64,000 nucleotides of DNA from Sulfurimonas sp. HSL-1716 (GTDB lineage: Bacteria; Campylobacterota; Campylobacteria; Campylobacterales; Sulfurimonadaceae). The DNA is taken from NCBI RefSeq assembly GCF_039645975.1, contig NZ_CP147918.1, positions 372,001 through 436,000 on the forward strand, in the 5' to 3' direction. The notes beneath the pieces are model-generated. The model made no database searches and was not told where the DNA came from. It worked only from the letters and a program-made list of their open reading frames with translations. Both the position numbers and the translations under genes were made by a program. Numbering within the stretch: the first letter of the stretch is position 1; each line of letters begins with the position of its first letter. Below are positions 1 through 10,086 of this stretch, in pieces.

Positions 1-222
1 GCGGGTATCTACATGAGCGAGTCCTATCTTAAAGAAAGTGACTTTAACGAGGGAGATACGGTCATGGTGAAAACACAGTTTGGTGAATTGAGTACCAAGA
101 TAATAAGTGATAACAAAATCGAGGGAGATATCGCAACTCTTCCTACGTTTGATTCAAATTTAAATTCGCAGGCTCTCTTTAGCGGTTACCGCTTTAGTCA
201 AGCTACAATACAAGGGGTGTAA
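1..222 (+). CDS. nuoG: NADH-quinone oxidoreductase subunit G, C-terminal end (partial)
   Basis: The frame is open from the first base of the window and ends at TAA 220-222, so only about 73 C-terminal residues are visible. The segment (FNEGDTVMVKTQFGEL...) looks like the beta-rich C-terminal cap of molybdopterin-oxidoreductase-type NuoG. It lies 2 bp before nuoH and begins the unbroken series G-H-I-J-K-L-M-N, which supports the call more than the sequence alone does. NuoG carries electron-transfer Fe-S clusters in the peripheral arm of complex I, but those motifs lie outside the window. Confidence 0.8.
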   Translation, partial: AGIYMSESYLKESDFNEGDTVMVKTQFGELSTKIISDNKIEGDIATLPTFDSNLNSQALFSGYRFSQATIQGV

Positions 223-224
223 GT

Positions 225-1214
225 ATGGATATGGCATATTTAATCGAGACGATCGTAAAGATCGTCGTAATTATGTTGATCTTTTCTGCATTGGCAGGAT
301 TGGGTACATATTTTGAGCGTAAGGTGCTTGCATTTATGCAACGCCGTTTAGGACCTATGAGCGTCGGTCCTTACGGACTTTTACAAGTTGCTGCTGATGG
401 TATTAAACTATTTACCAAAGAGGATATCATTCCTTCAAACGTAGTAGCGCCGATATTCAAGTTCGCACCGGTCATCACTGCTGCTACGGCATTCATGGCT
501 GCTGCTGCAATTCCGTTTTGGCCTCAGTTTACCGTATTTGGTTACACGGTACATCCGATCGTTGCAGATACGGAAATAGGGCTGCTTTATATTTTAGCCG
601 TTATGGCGATCGGTTTATACGGTCTGCTTTTAGGTGGTATGGCATCGGCAAATAAGTTTTCTCTTATCTCTGCAGCGCGTACATCGGCTATATTTATCTC
701 TTACGAGGTTGTAACAGGACTCTCTTTGCTGGCGCCGATCATGGTCGTCGGTTCATTGTCCCTTGTCGATTTCAATAATTATCAAGCAGGAGGCGTGACG
801 CATTGGCTGGTATGGCATCAGCCTGTCGCCTTTGTACTGTTCTGGATAGCGGCATTTGCCGAAACGGGACGTACGCCGTTTCACCTTATCGCAAACGATC
901 ATGAGATCATCGACGGTTTTGGTACCGAGTATTCGGGTATGAGATGGGGTCTTTTCTTTATCGGCGAGTATGCGAATATGTTCTTCATTTCGTTTGTCAT
1001 CTCATTGGTCTTTTTGGGCGGATTCGGAGACGGCGGTGTGATGGGTGCACTGGCACTGGTAGGCAAAGTCGCATTCTTCTTTTTCTTCTTCTTATGGACA
1101 AGAGCCGCTTGGCCGGATGTAAGACCGGATCAGTTGATGTGGCTGTGCTGGAAAGTGCTTATGCCGTTAGCTGTAGTAAACGTAGTCGTTACCGGCTTTG
1201 TGATGATGTTTTAA
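225..1214 (+). CDS. nuoH: NADH-quinone oxidoreductase subunit H
   Basis: A 329-residue membrane protein of normal NuoH length with about eight hydrophobic segments. NuoH (ND1) joins the peripheral arm to the membrane arm of complex I and forms part of the quinone pocket. Family signatures are visible: FERKVLAFMQRRLGP near the N terminus and the loop AETGRTPFHLIANDHEIIDG followed by TEYSGM. In most bacteria the loop reads RTPFDLPEAE, so this one is altered. The gene starts 2 bp after nuoG and ends 9 bp before nuoI, so translation is probably coupled. Confidence 0.96.
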   Translation: MDMAYLIETIVKIVVIMLIFSALAGLGTYFERKVLAFMQRRLGPMSVGPYGLLQVAADGIKLFTKEDIIPSNVVAPIFKFAPVITAATAFMAAAAIPFWPQFTVFGYTVHPIVADTEIGLLYILAVMAIGLYGLLLGGMASANKFSLISAARTSAIFISYEVVTGLSLLAPIMVVGSLSLVDFNNYQAGGVTHWLVWHQPVAFVLFWIAAFAETGRTPFHLIANDHEIIDGFGTEYSGMRWGLFFIGEYANMFFISFVISLVFLGGFGDGGVMGALALVGKVAFFFFFFLWTRAAWPDVRPDQLMWLCWKVLMPLAVVNVVVTGFVMMF

Positions 1215-1223
1215 GGGGTAGTG

Positions 1224-1838
1224 ATGAGTATAGAACAGTTTAAAAACAGAAATATAAGCGATGACTACTTTTTAGTAGACATCGAAGATTATCCCACAGA
1301 CGGATGGGGTAAGTTCAAACGTGTCGTCAAACGTACGTTCAAAGGGGAGCTTTTTGTAGGTCTTTGGGTCGTTATCCGCGAGATGTTCAAGTTTGATATC
1401 CATACGGTCCAGTATCCAAAAGAGAAGATGCCTATAGGTCCTCGCTACCGTGCAGTCCATGAGATGAAGCGTCTTTGGGAATCGGGAACCGAGAGATGTA
1501 TCGGCTGCGGACTCTGCGAAAAGATCTGTATATCAGACTGTATCCGTATGGAGACGCGTCTGGACGAGAACTCTCGTAAAGAGGTTACCGAATACAGTAT
1601 CAACCTTGGACGCTGTATATTCTGCGGTTACTGCGCGGAGGTCTGTCCGGAACTTGCGATCACGCATGGCGGAAGATATGAAAACGCAAGTGAGCAAAGA
1701 GCGCACTTTGTAATGTATGAGGATATGTTGACTCCGATCGACATGCTCAAAGCTGGGAAACAGCGTGAGTTTGAAGGTTTCGGTGCAATTACACCGCATG
1801 AAGACGAGCGTGTCAAAAAGACACCTCTGGCATATTAA
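1224..1838 (+). CDS. nuoI: NADH-quinone oxidoreductase subunit I
   Basis: A 204-residue protein with two 4Fe-4S motifs of the form CxxCxxCxxxC: CIGCGLCEKIC and CIFCGYCAEVCP. These hold clusters N6a and N6b, which pass electrons toward N2 in complex I. The ATG at 1224 is chosen over the GTG at 1221 because the AAGGGG at 1213-1218 is better spaced from it. The N-terminal 60 residues form the amphipathic membrane-contact region. The first motif lacks the proline that usually follows the fourth cysteine. Confidence 0.96.
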   Translation: MSIEQFKNRNISDDYFLVDIEDYPTDGWGKFKRVVKRTFKGELFVGLWVVIREMFKFDIHTVQYPKEKMPIGPRYRAVHEMKRLWESGTERCIGCGLCEKICISDCIRMETRLDENSRKEVTEYSINLGRCIFCGYCAEVCPELAITHGGRYENASEQRAHFVMYEDMLTPIDMLKAGKQREFEGFGAITPHEDERVKKTPLAY

Positions 1839-1847
1839 GGAGTAGAA

Positions 1848-2417
1848 ATGTTTGAAGCGATCGCTTTTTATCTGTTTGCAATTTTGACAATTGTTATGTT
1901 TTACATTACGGTAACGACAAAACAGGCGCTGTTTGCATTAACTGCATTGGCAGCCGGAATGATTTTTATATCGGCATTCTTCTTTATGCTGGGTGCGGAT
2001 TTTTTAGGTGTTGTTCAAATCATCGTTTATACGGGTGCCGTAATGGCGCTTTACGCTTTTGGTATGATGTTTTTTGATACGACTCGCGAAGTGAAAGAGC
2101 GAAGCGGCTCATCTTTTATCATATGGGGACTTTCGATTCTCTCTGCCGTATTTACGGTAGTTATCTTTTCGGCTCCGATCATCGGTTCGAAGATAGAGTC
2201 TCTTTACCCGTCGATAAAAGAGGCTACAAACTCTCAATCCGTAGGTATGGTTCTCTTTACGAAATATCTTGTGCCGTTCGAGCTTGCGGCGGTCATGTTG
2301 CTGGTAGCTATGATCGCGGGTATCGTGATGGCAGGCAAGAAAATGGATAGATCGTTGACCCTTATGCGCGAAGAAGATATCTTGGCCGAGGAAGTTAACA
2401 GAAAGGTGATTTTATGA
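1848..2417 (+). CDS. nuoJ: NADH-quinone oxidoreductase subunit J
   Basis: A 189-residue protein with five predicted membrane helices. NuoJ (ND6) sits between NuoH and NuoK and carries the pi-bulge helix involved in coupling; the matching segment GVVQIIVYTGAVMALYAFGM is visible in the middle of the protein. AAGGAG precedes the ATG. Its TGA overlaps the nuoK start by four bases (ATGA), a typical coupled junction. The C-terminal 25 residues are charged and probably cytoplasmic. Confidence 0.95.
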   Translation: MFEAIAFYLFAILTIVMFYITVTTKQALFALTALAAGMIFISAFFFMLGADFLGVVQIIVYTGAVMALYAFGMMFFDTTREVKERSGSSFIIWGLSILSAVFTVVIFSAPIIGSKIESLYPSIKEATNSQSVGMVLFTKYLVPFELAAVMLLVAMIAGIVMAGKKMDRSLTLMREEDILAEEVNRKVIL

Positions 2418-2722
2418 TGCAAATTGGTTTAACACATTATCTGGTATTGGCGACGATCCTTTTTTCAATCGGTTTGATCGGGGTAATGAAGCGTAAAAAT
2501 CTTTTGATGCTGTTCTTTTCGACAGAGATCTTACTAAATGCCGTCAATGTCGGATTTGCGGCTATTTCACATTATTATAACGATCTTACGGGACAGATGT
2601 TCGCGTTTTTCATAATCGCTATCGCGGCATCAGAAGTTGCCGTAGGTCTTGGCTTGCTTATTATTTGGCATAAACGCAGCGGTAATATTAATCTTGACAC
2701 TATGTCATCAATGAGAGGATAA
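2414..2722 (+). CDS. nuoK: NADH-quinone oxidoreductase subunit K
   Basis: A 102-residue, three-helix protein of standard NuoK (ND4L) length. The helix-2 glutamate (STEILLNAVN) and the helix-3 glutamate (AASEVAVGLGLL), both part of the proton path, are present. Two consecutive ATG codons (2414 and 2417) could start it; the first overlaps the nuoJ stop and follows AAAGG at 2402-2406. nuoL begins 4 bp downstream. Confidence 0.96.
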   Translation: MMQIGLTHYLVLATILFSIGLIGVMKRKNLLMLFFSTEILLNAVNVGFAAISHYYNDLTGQMFAFFIIAIAASEVAVGLGLLIIWHKRSGNINLDTMSSMRG

Positions 2723-2726
2723 AAGA

Positions 2727-4634
2727 ATGGAATTGTACTTATATATAGCACTGTTTTCACCGCTTGTTGGTTCGCTGTTCGCAGGACTTTTCGGAGCTAC
2801 GCCTAAGACGCTGCTGACGGGGGTCGTAAACTCGTCGCTTCTGTTCGCTTCGTTTATAGCGAGTTCGATTCTGCTTGTGCATGTAATGGAGGGTGAGACC
2901 ATCCATGTGGAGATGATGACTTGGATCGCTGCAGGGAATCTGCATATACCTTTCGGTTTTGTCGTCGATCAGGTAAGCGTTACGATGATGATGGTCGTAA
3001 CGATCGTTTCTACTATCGTTCACGTTTACTCTATCGGATATATGGATCACGATAAAGGTTTCAACCGTTTCTTCTCGTATCTTTCGGCATTTGTTTTCTC
3101 GATGATGGTTTTGGTCATGAGCGATAACTTTGCCGGTCTATTCATCGGCTGGGAAGGGGTCGGTCTTTGTTCGTGGCTGCTGATAGGATTCTGGTACCAC
3201 AAAGAGAGCGCAAGCTGGGCGGCAAACGAGGCTTTCATCATGAACCGTATCGCTGACCTTGGTATGCTTATCGGTATCTTTTTGGTCTACTGGAACACGG
3301 GATCTCTTCAATACGACAAAGTGTTCGCTGCGCTTCCGGCACTTGACGGCACAACGCTTATGTATATAGGAATATTCCTGTTTGTGGGTGCAATGGGTAA
3401 ATCTGCACAGTTTCCTCTGCATACTTGGCTTGCCGATGCGATGGAAGGTCCTACACCGGTTTCTGCACTTATCCATGCGGCAACGATGGTTACGGCGGGT
3501 GTATACTTGGTAGTTCGTGCAAATCCTTTATATGACACGATCCCTGAAATGGGATTGTTTATCGCAAGTCTAGGTGCATTTGTGGCTATGTTCGCCGCTT
3601 CTATGGCGATGGTTAACCGCGACATGAAACGTATCATCGCTTACTCTACGCTTTCTCAGCTTGGGTATATGTTCGCTGCGGCAGGTCTTGGAGCATACTG
3701 GGTGGCACTTTTTCACTTAATGGCGCATGCGTTCTTTAAAGCGTTGCTGTTCCTTGGCGCGGGTAACGTCATGCATGCTATGGACGATGAACTTGATCCG
3801 TTTAAGATGGGTGGACTTAAAAAGCAGATGAGAGGCACATGGATCATGATGACGCTGGCTTCTATCGCACTTGCAGGTGTGTTTCCGCTGGCCGGTTTCT
3901 TCTCAAAAGATACTATCTTGGAAGTAGGCTTTGTAGAACATCATTACGTCATCTATACCGTACTTCTTTTAACTGCGGGTCTTACGGCATTTTATTCGTT
4001 CCGTCTGGTCGCTCTTATCTTCCACGGCGAAGAGAGATACAAGCTGTTCGGTTTCCATCCGCATGAAGCGTATAAGTTCATGCTTTTGGCGATGAGTCCG
4101 CTTGCGATCCTGGCAGTGATAGCAGGTTTTTTCAAAAGTACGTATTTCGAAATGGTGACGAAACTGCTTCCGGGTACAGAGTATCATATACATTCAGAAG
4201 TAACCGAATGGGTTATGATCCTCGGAACACAGGCATTCGTTATCATCTCTATCTGGTATGCGTATAAAAAATATATCAACTTCAAAGGCGAAGATAAAGA
4301 GTTTGAAAAACGCTTTACATACAAGCTTCTTATCAATCAATACTATATTCCGCATTTTTATGAAGAGTATATAGCAAAACCGTACAGAGAGCTTTCTGAT
4401 GTCTTCTGGAGAAAAGTCGACCTGAAAATTGTTGATGCAACAGTTGATTTAATAGCTATGACTATTTACAAAACGGGTGAAAATACACGCACTATGCAAA
4501 ACGGCAATCTATCGAGCATGCTTAGATGGATGGTCGTAGGTATAGTTATATTGTTATCACTGGCGGTAGCTTTTGGGTTAACAGTTAGATATTCAGACGT
4601 TATCACGTCTGTCTTATCAGGTTTAGGAGTTTAA
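2727..4634 (+). CDS. nuoL: NADH-quinone oxidoreductase subunit L
   Basis: A 635-residue antiporter-like subunit, the distal proton-pumping module of complex I, with about 15 helices and the long lateral C-terminal helix. Family motifs include FIGWEGVGLCSWLLIGFWY (glutamate of helix 5), HTWLADAMEGPTPVSALIHA and LAGFFSKD. The region after about residue 480 is hydrophilic (KYINFKGEDKEFEKRF) and then returns to a final membrane helix near the C terminus, as in other NuoL proteins. Spacing to nuoM is 3 bp. Confidence 0.97.
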   Translation: MELYLYIALFSPLVGSLFAGLFGATPKTLLTGVVNSSLLFASFIASSILLVHVMEGETIHVEMMTWIAAGNLHIPFGFVVDQVSVTMMMVVTIVSTIVHVYSIGYMDHDKGFNRFFSYLSAFVFSMMVLVMSDNFAGLFIGWEGVGLCSWLLIGFWYHKESASWAANEAFIMNRIADLGMLIGIFLVYWNTGSLQYDKVFAALPALDGTTLMYIGIFLFVGAMGKSAQFPLHTWLADAMEGPTPVSALIHAATMVTAGVYLVVRANPLYDTIPEMGLFIASLGAFVAMFAASMAMVNRDMKRIIAYSTLSQLGYMFAAAGLGAYWVALFHLMAHAFFKALLFLGAGNVMHAMDDELDPFKMGGLKKQMRGTWIMMTLASIALAGVFPLAGFFSKDTILEVGFVEHHYVIYTVLLLTAGLTAFYSFRLVALIFHGEERYKLFGFHPHEAYKFMLLAMSPLAILAVIAGFFKSTYFEMVTKLLPGTEYHIHSEVTEWVMILGTQAFVIISIWYAYKKYINFKGEDKEFEKRFTYKLLINQYYIPHFYEEYIAKPYRELSDVFWRKVDLKIVDATVDLIAMTIYKTGENTRTMQNGNLSSMLRWMVVGIVILLSLAVAFGLTVRYSDVITSVLSGLGV

Positions 4635-4637
4635 TCG

Positions 4638-6188
4638 ATGTTAGATCATATCTTATCAATATTAATATTTTTACCGGCACTGGCTGGAATACTGGGCTTT
4701 GTCATCCACAAAGACAGTGTCAAGACGTACGGTATAGCAGTTTCGATCATAGAGTTCTTGGGATCTCTGTATCTATGGTTTGCCTTCGATCCGAATGTTT
4801 CTGGTATGCAGTTTATGGAAAGTATGCCTATCATTCCGTCGTTTGGAATCAACTATCTCTTGGGAATAGACGGTATATCTCTGTTCATTATCATAATGGC
4901 GGCACTGTTTACGATGCTTGGGATCGCTTCATTGGGTGAAACGAAAAAGATCAAAAACCTTGTAATCACGCTGCTTTTCCTGCAGATGACGATGGTCGGA
5001 GTTTTTGCCGCTCTTGATGCGATACTTTTCTATGTCTTCTGGGAACTTTCTTTGGTTCCGATGCTTTATATCATCGGTGCTTGGGGAGGGCCTTTACGCA
5101 TTTACGCATCGGTCAAGTTCTTCTTGTATACGTTCACGGGATCGCTTATCATGCTTGTGGGTATGCTGTTTACGGCGTATCTGTATTATCAGGCAACAGG
5201 AAGCTGGAGCTTTTCTATCTTAGAGTGGTATCGTTTGATACTACCGCATAGTTATCAGTTATGGCTGTTTGCGGCATTCTTTATAGGATTTGCCATCAAA
5301 GTTCCGATGTTCCCGTTTCATACCTGGCTTCCGTATGCGCACGGTCAGGCACCGACGATCGGTTCTGTGATACTTGCGGCCGTACTTTTGAAAATGGGTA
5401 CGTATGCGTTTATCCGTTTCTCACTGCCGATGTTCCCTGATGCGGCAACATTCTTTATGTTCCCGATAGCCGTTTTAGCGATCATCATGATCATCTATAC
5501 GGCAATGGTCGCATATGCGCAAGAGGATATCAAACAGGTCGTTGCCTATTCGTCGGTCTCTCATATGGGTGTCATCGTTCTTGGAACGTTTGCGCTCAAT
5601 GTCGAAGGGATCACGGGTTCCGTGTTCTTGATGATAGGTCACGGGATCGTGTCCGGTGCACTGTTCTTGCTTGTTGGAGTTATCTATGACAGACGTCATA
5701 CGAAGCTTATGAGCGAGTTTGGAGGGCTTGCACACGTTATGCCTAGATACGCGACGATCTTCGGTATCATGATGATGGCTTCTGTGGGTCTGCCTCTTCT
5801 TATAAACTTTGTCGGGGAGTTCTTGAGCCTGTTAGGATTTTACAACCAATCGCACATAACGACGCTTTTAGCCGGAGTAGCTATCATCGTAGGTGCGATC
5901 TATATGCTGAGTGCATTTAAAAAAGCTTTCTTCGGTGAAGTAACGAACGAGAAGAACAAAAATCTTCCGGATATCAACAAAAGAGAGCTGGTGGCTTTAA
6001 TACCGCTTACTATCATAGCGGTATGGCTGGGTGTATATCCAAAACCGATCTTAAACCCTATCAACAACAGCGTTGAGTCGATTGTGGCTTTGATGCATGA
6101 AAAAGCTATATCGCCTGAAGCTAAAACCCGTATACCTGCGCTTGAAGGTAAAATCGCTATACAAAAATCTGAAGCGGAGGTAAAATAA
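4638..6188 (+). CDS. nuoM: NADH-quinone oxidoreductase subunit M
   Basis: A 516-residue antiporter-like proton-pumping subunit (ND4). Visible signatures are [20 protein letters not shown], with the glutamate and nearby residues of the proton channel, and [20 protein letters not shown] around the helix-7/8 lysine region. The C-terminal 40 residues are hydrophilic. The final A of its TAA is the first A of the nuoN ATG, so the two genes overlap by one base. Confidence 0.97.
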   Translation: MLDHILSILIFLPALAGILGFVIHKDSVKTYGIAVSIIEFLGSLYLWFAFDPNVSGMQFMESMPIIPSFGINYLLGIDGISLFIIIMAALFTMLGIASLGETKKIKNLVITLLFLQMTMVGVFAALDAILFYVFWELSLVPMLYIIGAWGGPLRIYASVKFFLYTFTGSLIMLVGMLFTAYLYYQATGSWSFSILEWYRLILPHSYQLWLFAAFFIGFAIKVPMFPFHTWLPYAHGQAPTIGSVILAAVLLKMGTYAFIRFSLPMFPDAATFFMFPIAVLAIIMIIYTAMVAYAQEDIKQVVAYSSVSHMGVIVLGTFALNVEGITGSVFLMIGHGIVSGALFLLVGVIYDRRHTKLMSEFGGLAHVMPRYATIFGIMMMASVGLPLLINFVGEFLSLLGFYNQSHITTLLAGVAIIVGAIYMLSAFKKAFFGEVTNEKNKNLPDINKRELVALIPLTIIAVWLGVYPKPILNPINNSVESIVALMHEKAISPEAKTRIPALEGKIAIQKSEAEVK

Positions 6189-7696
6189 TGTTAAGCCACG
6201 TTAATGTTTCTTTAGAGTCGTTGAACATAGCGACTCTGGTGCCTATGCTAATCCCTATTATAGGTGCACTTTTTATATTGGTTATCGATCTTTTCAAAAA
6301 GGATCTAAGCAAATCCATGTACGTCATGCTGAGTCTGCTTTTCGTACTTTTGGATTTCGGTTCTTTGATAGATTTCGCTATCCGTTTCGATACGAACGGT
6401 ACGCTGCTTGGTTATTTCGACCTTATGCTTGTAGACGGGCTTGCGCTTTTGGCACAGTTTGTCATAGTCGGCGCATCGCTGCTGTTTATTCCGCTTGCGC
6501 TTACGTCTAAACGTTTCCATGAGTTCTCGTACTCGGAGTTCTTTGCGCTTTTCCTGTTTATGATCGCAGGTTTTCAGTTCATGGTGGCAACGGACAATCT
6601 TATCCTTATCTTCATAGGACTTGAGACAGCATCTTTGGCGCTTTATACGCTTATCGCTCTGCACAACAGAACAAAATCTTTTGAAGCGGCAGTGAAATAT
6701 TTCACGATGGGCGCATTGGCAGCCGGATTCTATGCTTTTGGTTCGATGATCTTTTATGCATTGAGCGGTTCTGTCGAGATACATCAGATAGCTGCGGTGT
6801 TTCATGCCGACGGTTTTGCAAATCTGCCGTATATCTTGATCGGTGTAGTGTTCCTGCTCGGTGCAGTAGGGTTCAAGCTCTCTTTGGTACCGTTTCATAC
6901 ATGGGCACCTGATGTTTATGAGGGAGCAAGCGCTTCTATGGCGGGGTATATGTCTATCGTTCCTAAGATAGCGGGTTTTGTCGTTGTTATGCGTCTGTTT
7001 GAGTTCCTTGTTCACAGCGGTGTAGTCTGGATGGACGTCATTCTTTACGCTACGGTTGTCATCACGATGACGGCACCGAACATCTGGGCTCTTGTCCAAA
7101 CGGACGTCAAACGTATGCTGGCATACAGCTCTATATCGCATGCAGGATTCGTTATGGCGGCGGTTCTTATCGCCACCACTCAATCAAATTCTGCACTGTT
7201 CTTATATTGGACGCTCTTTACGTTTACGAATCTCGGATCGTTCTCTATGCTTTGGATCTCTCGCCAGAAGAATCTTCCGGCGGGACAAAGTTCGGATCAC
7301 CCGTATACGAAGTTCTCCGGTATGATAAAAACGGCACCGATAGCAGCGACTATTATGGCCTTGTTTATGCTGAGCCTTGCGGGAATACCTCCTTTTGGAC
7401 TGTTCTGGGGTAAACTCTACATGATATCTTCGGCGGTTTCTGGAGGTTACATCGTACTAGCACTCATCATGGCGCTTAACTCGGCAATAGCCGGGTACTA
7501 CTATGTAAAACTGATAGTATATATGTTTATGAAAGAGCCTGTTCCTGGACTTGAAGGAAAAGTGTATTCCATGAACGCTTCTACGTCTCTTCGTACGATC
7601 ATAGGGATCGCGGCGATAGGAACTGTTTTTGCTGTGATAGCTATAAACCCGTTATTAGAGTTTATTACAAGATTTGTGTACAATAGCGGATACTAA
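6188..7696 (+). CDS. nuoN: NADH-quinone oxidoreductase subunit N
   Basis: A 502-residue antiporter-like subunit (ND2), the third proton-pumping module. The motifs [14 protein letters not shown] and [20 protein letters not shown] match the family closely. It is the last nuo gene of the operon. The next gene, pflA, is on the same strand after 29 bp and has its own AAGGAG, so it may be read from the nuo transcript. Confidence 0.97.
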   Translation: MLSHVNVSLESLNIATLVPMLIPIIGALFILVIDLFKKDLSKSMYVMLSLLFVLLDFGSLIDFAIRFDTNGTLLGYFDLMLVDGLALLAQFVIVGASLLFIPLALTSKRFHEFSYSEFFALFLFMIAGFQFMVATDNLILIFIGLETASLALYTLIALHNRTKSFEAAVKYFTMGALAAGFYAFGSMIFYALSGSVEIHQIAAVFHADGFANLPYILIGVVFLLGAVGFKLSLVPFHTWAPDVYEGASASMAGYMSIVPKIAGFVVVMRLFEFLVHSGVVWMDVILYATVVITMTAPNIWALVQTDVKRMLAYSSISHAGFVMAAVLIATTQSNSALFLYWTLFTFTNLGSFSMLWISRQKNLPAGQSSDHPYTKFSGMIKTAPIAATIMALFMLSLAGIPPFGLFWGKLYMISSAVSGGYIVLALIMALNSAIAGYYYVKLIVYMFMKEPVPGLEGKVYSMNASTSLRTIIGIAAIGTVFAVIAINPLLEFITRFVYNSGY

Positions 7697-7725
7697 AAAC
7701 TAAAAAAACATAAGGAGTAAGATAA

Positions 7726-10086
7726 GTGTTGAAATGGCTGCTGCTCCTTATGACTCCATTTTATCTTTACGCGCTTGAGATAACGTTTCAGGCGGGCAAA
7801 GAGAATTTTGACAAATACAGCATCTTACACATAAGAAACGATACACCCTTTATCTGCGAACCTCAGTTGGATGATTTTAAAAATATCAACAAGGTCGTCT
7901 GTGCATTTTCCAAAAAACCCGAAAAGCTGTTCAAACCTTTAAACGACGATTTTTTCAATGTCGTGAGCGAAGTGAAAAAAGACACTTTCTTTCTTATCGT
8001 CACACCCGTTTACAAGATGAAGCTTCTTCCAGATGTTTTTGACCTTTCGAACGAAACAACAATATATAAATCCGACGTAAAACTCTCAAGATCATGGATG
8101 ATGGTGGGGTATAAGAACAAGTTTTCTATGCTTAAAGAGGACAAAACCCCTTCTATAGGGTTGAATATACCGATAACGTTTGCACATAAGGACCTGTTTT
8201 ACATCGGAAGTCTGGATATCAAAGGCAATCCGGTACATATAAAAGAAGCAAGAGACGTGAGTGCGTACTTAAAAGCGAAAAAGCAATATGAAAAAGAGGA
8301 TTATGCCCAGTCTCTTGCTATCATCAACGAGATCATGAACGCATATCCCGACTCCATCTTTATGAGCGAACTGCTGTATTATAAGATAAAAGCACTTTCT
8401 AAACTTCATAAATACGAAGAGGTCAGAGAGCTTTCAAAAGAGTATCTGCGTACGTACTCTTCTGATGAGAACGTTCCCGAAATTCTTTCGCTTACCGCAA
8501 TGGCATATAGCAAGCTGAGCCTTAACAGCGATGCGGATTATTTTTATGACAGGCTGTTTTCCGAACACGCAGACTCCGATTTTTCAAAAAAAGGGATGAT
8601 ATACAAAGGGGATCAGCTAAGTGACTCGGGAGACACGAAAAAAGCACGGGAGTATTATATACGTGCGCTCAACGAAACAAAAAGTATCGATACGGCTGCT
8701 ATTGCAGCAGAGAAAATAGCCAAGAACTATCTGGGAGGTACGGATTCGAAAAAAGCCAAGATATATGTGGATAAGATACTTGAGGCCGATCCGTCTTACT
8801 TTTTGAAAGATCCTCAGGATTCCATATTGCTTGCGCAGAGGCTGGCCGATAAAAAGATTTTTATTGAAGCATCAAAAATTTCTCAGATAGTGTTAAAAAC
8901 ATTGAAAAGACTCGATGACGATTATGAACCGCTTCTTAAAAACAGCGGAGTATGGCTTGCTAAATCCGATGAAAAATCAGACGCTATCAAACTCTTAAAC
9001 AGGTATATCAAAGAGTTCGAATACGGAAGTTTTCTAAAAGAGGTCCAGACTACAAAAGACTCTCTCTTCTTTGATACGGGGGATAAAAATATAAGCGCAA
9101 AGCTTTTAAACTACGATAACCTCATAAAAACATATAAAGGCGATTCCATCGGAGAGAAGGCCATATATAAAAAAGCGGAGTTATTGTTAGACAAGCAAAG
9201 ATATCCCGAGCTGCTTAACATGAAAGATGCGCTTGCAAAGCTGGATAAAACGACCTATCCCGGCGTAGACGGTATGATAAACAAAGCAGCGACAAACCTG
9301 ATGAAAGAGCGTCTTAAAGAGGACAGATGCAGCGATGTCATAGATATATCGACCAAGTACGATATAAAGCTCTCAAACGAATTTGACGACGGGCTTTTTA
9401 AGTGTTATATGAAGGTTTCGAAGTTCAGCTCGGCAAAAGAGATCGCTTCAAAACATATAGACTCTAAGATATTGACACAGCGTATGAAATGGATGTATCA
9501 GTATGCTAACGTCGATTTTCAGATAGGCGAGTACAAGGACTCCATCACGATCGGGAATGATCTTATAAAACTTATAGGTAAAGATAAAAAAAGTCCCTAC
9601 ACGGATATTTATAGATTGATGTTCGATGCATATCAAAGGGCCGGCAACAACAATAAGATGATAGAGATGATGACGAAGATAACGGATATCTTCGGAGACG
9701 ATTTTAAAGATATCGAAAGATATGTTCAAATGATGACTCTGGGAACGGCGTTAAAAGATGACAGTATCATCATCACGTATGCGCAAAAGGTGATGGACCT
9801 GCAAAACAACACATCCTCTTATACCCAGTCGCCGTATGTCGAGTTCGCACTCTATCAGGCTTATTTAAATAAAGACGATATAACACGGGCAATGGATACA
9901 CTCTATTCGCTTGATGACAGGAAGCTGAACAAAGAGCAAAGAGCAAGACAAAAATATCTGCTCGGATCGCTTCTGCAAAAACAGTGGAGATACGACGAAG
10001 CAAAAAAAGAGTTCAAAAAATCGATAGAAGCCGATAAAGACTCCGCTTGGGCGAAACTGGCGGCAGACGCCATGAAACTTATTTAA
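7726..10086 (+). CDS. pflA: Flagellar motor disk protein PflA (paralysed flagella), TPR repeats
   Basis: A 786-residue protein with a signal peptide (MLKWLLLLMTPFYLYALEI) and many helical TPR/SEL-like repeats from about residue 180 onward. PflA with PflB forms the medial periplasmic disk of the Campylobacter/Helicobacter flagellar motor, which places stator units; mutants assemble paralysed flagella. Length (about 788 in C. jejuni) and position directly after nuoN match C. jejuni and H. pylori. The start is GTG at 7726 with AAGGAG at 7711-7716; the following TTG is a possible alternative. The 3' end overlaps the convergent miaA by four bases. Sequence conservation of PflA is low, so the assignment leans on length and gene order. 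Confidence 0.85.
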   Translation: MLKWLLLLMTPFYLYALEITFQAGKENFDKYSILHIRNDTPFICEPQLDDFKNINKVVCAFSKKPEKLFKPLNDDFFNVVSEVKKDTFFLIVTPVYKMKLLPDVFDLSNETTIYKSDVKLSRSWMMVGYKNKFSMLKEDKTPSIGLNIPITFAHKDLFYIGSLDIKGNPVHIKEARDVSAYLKAKKQYEKEDYAQSLAIINEIMNAYPDSIFMSELLYYKIKALSKLHKYEEVRELSKEYLRTYSSDENVPEILSLTAMAYSKLSLNSDADYFYDRLFSEHADSDFSKKGMIYKGDQLSDSGDTKKAREYYIRALNETKSIDTAAIAAEKIAKNYLGGTDSKKAKIYVDKILEADPSYFLKDPQDSILLAQRLADKKIFIEASKISQIVLKTLKRLDDDYEPLLKNSGVWLAKSDEKSDAIKLLNRYIKEFEYGSFLKEVQTTKDSLFFDTGDKNISAKLLNYDNLIKTYKGDSIGEKAIYKKAELLLDKQRYPELLNMKDALAKLDKTTYPGVDGMINKAATNLMKERLKEDRCSDVIDISTKYDIKLSNEFDDGLFKCYMKVSKFSSAKEIASKHIDSKILTQRMKWMYQYANVDFQIGEYKDSITIGNDLIKLIGKDKKSPYTDIYRLMFDAYQRAGNNNKMIEMMTKITDIFGDDFKDIERYVQMMTLGTALKDDSIIITYAQKVMDLQNNTSSYTQSPYVEFALYQAYLNKDDITRAMDTLYSLDDRKLNKEQRARQKYLLGSLLQKQWRYDEAKKEFKKSIEADKDSAWAKLAADAMKLI

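Noticed and set aside
6305-7183. A 292-codon ORF antisense to nuoN
   Set aside because: Antisense shadow of a strongly conserved gene; composition is rich in Arg, His, Lys and Gln in the way shadows of membrane proteins usually are.
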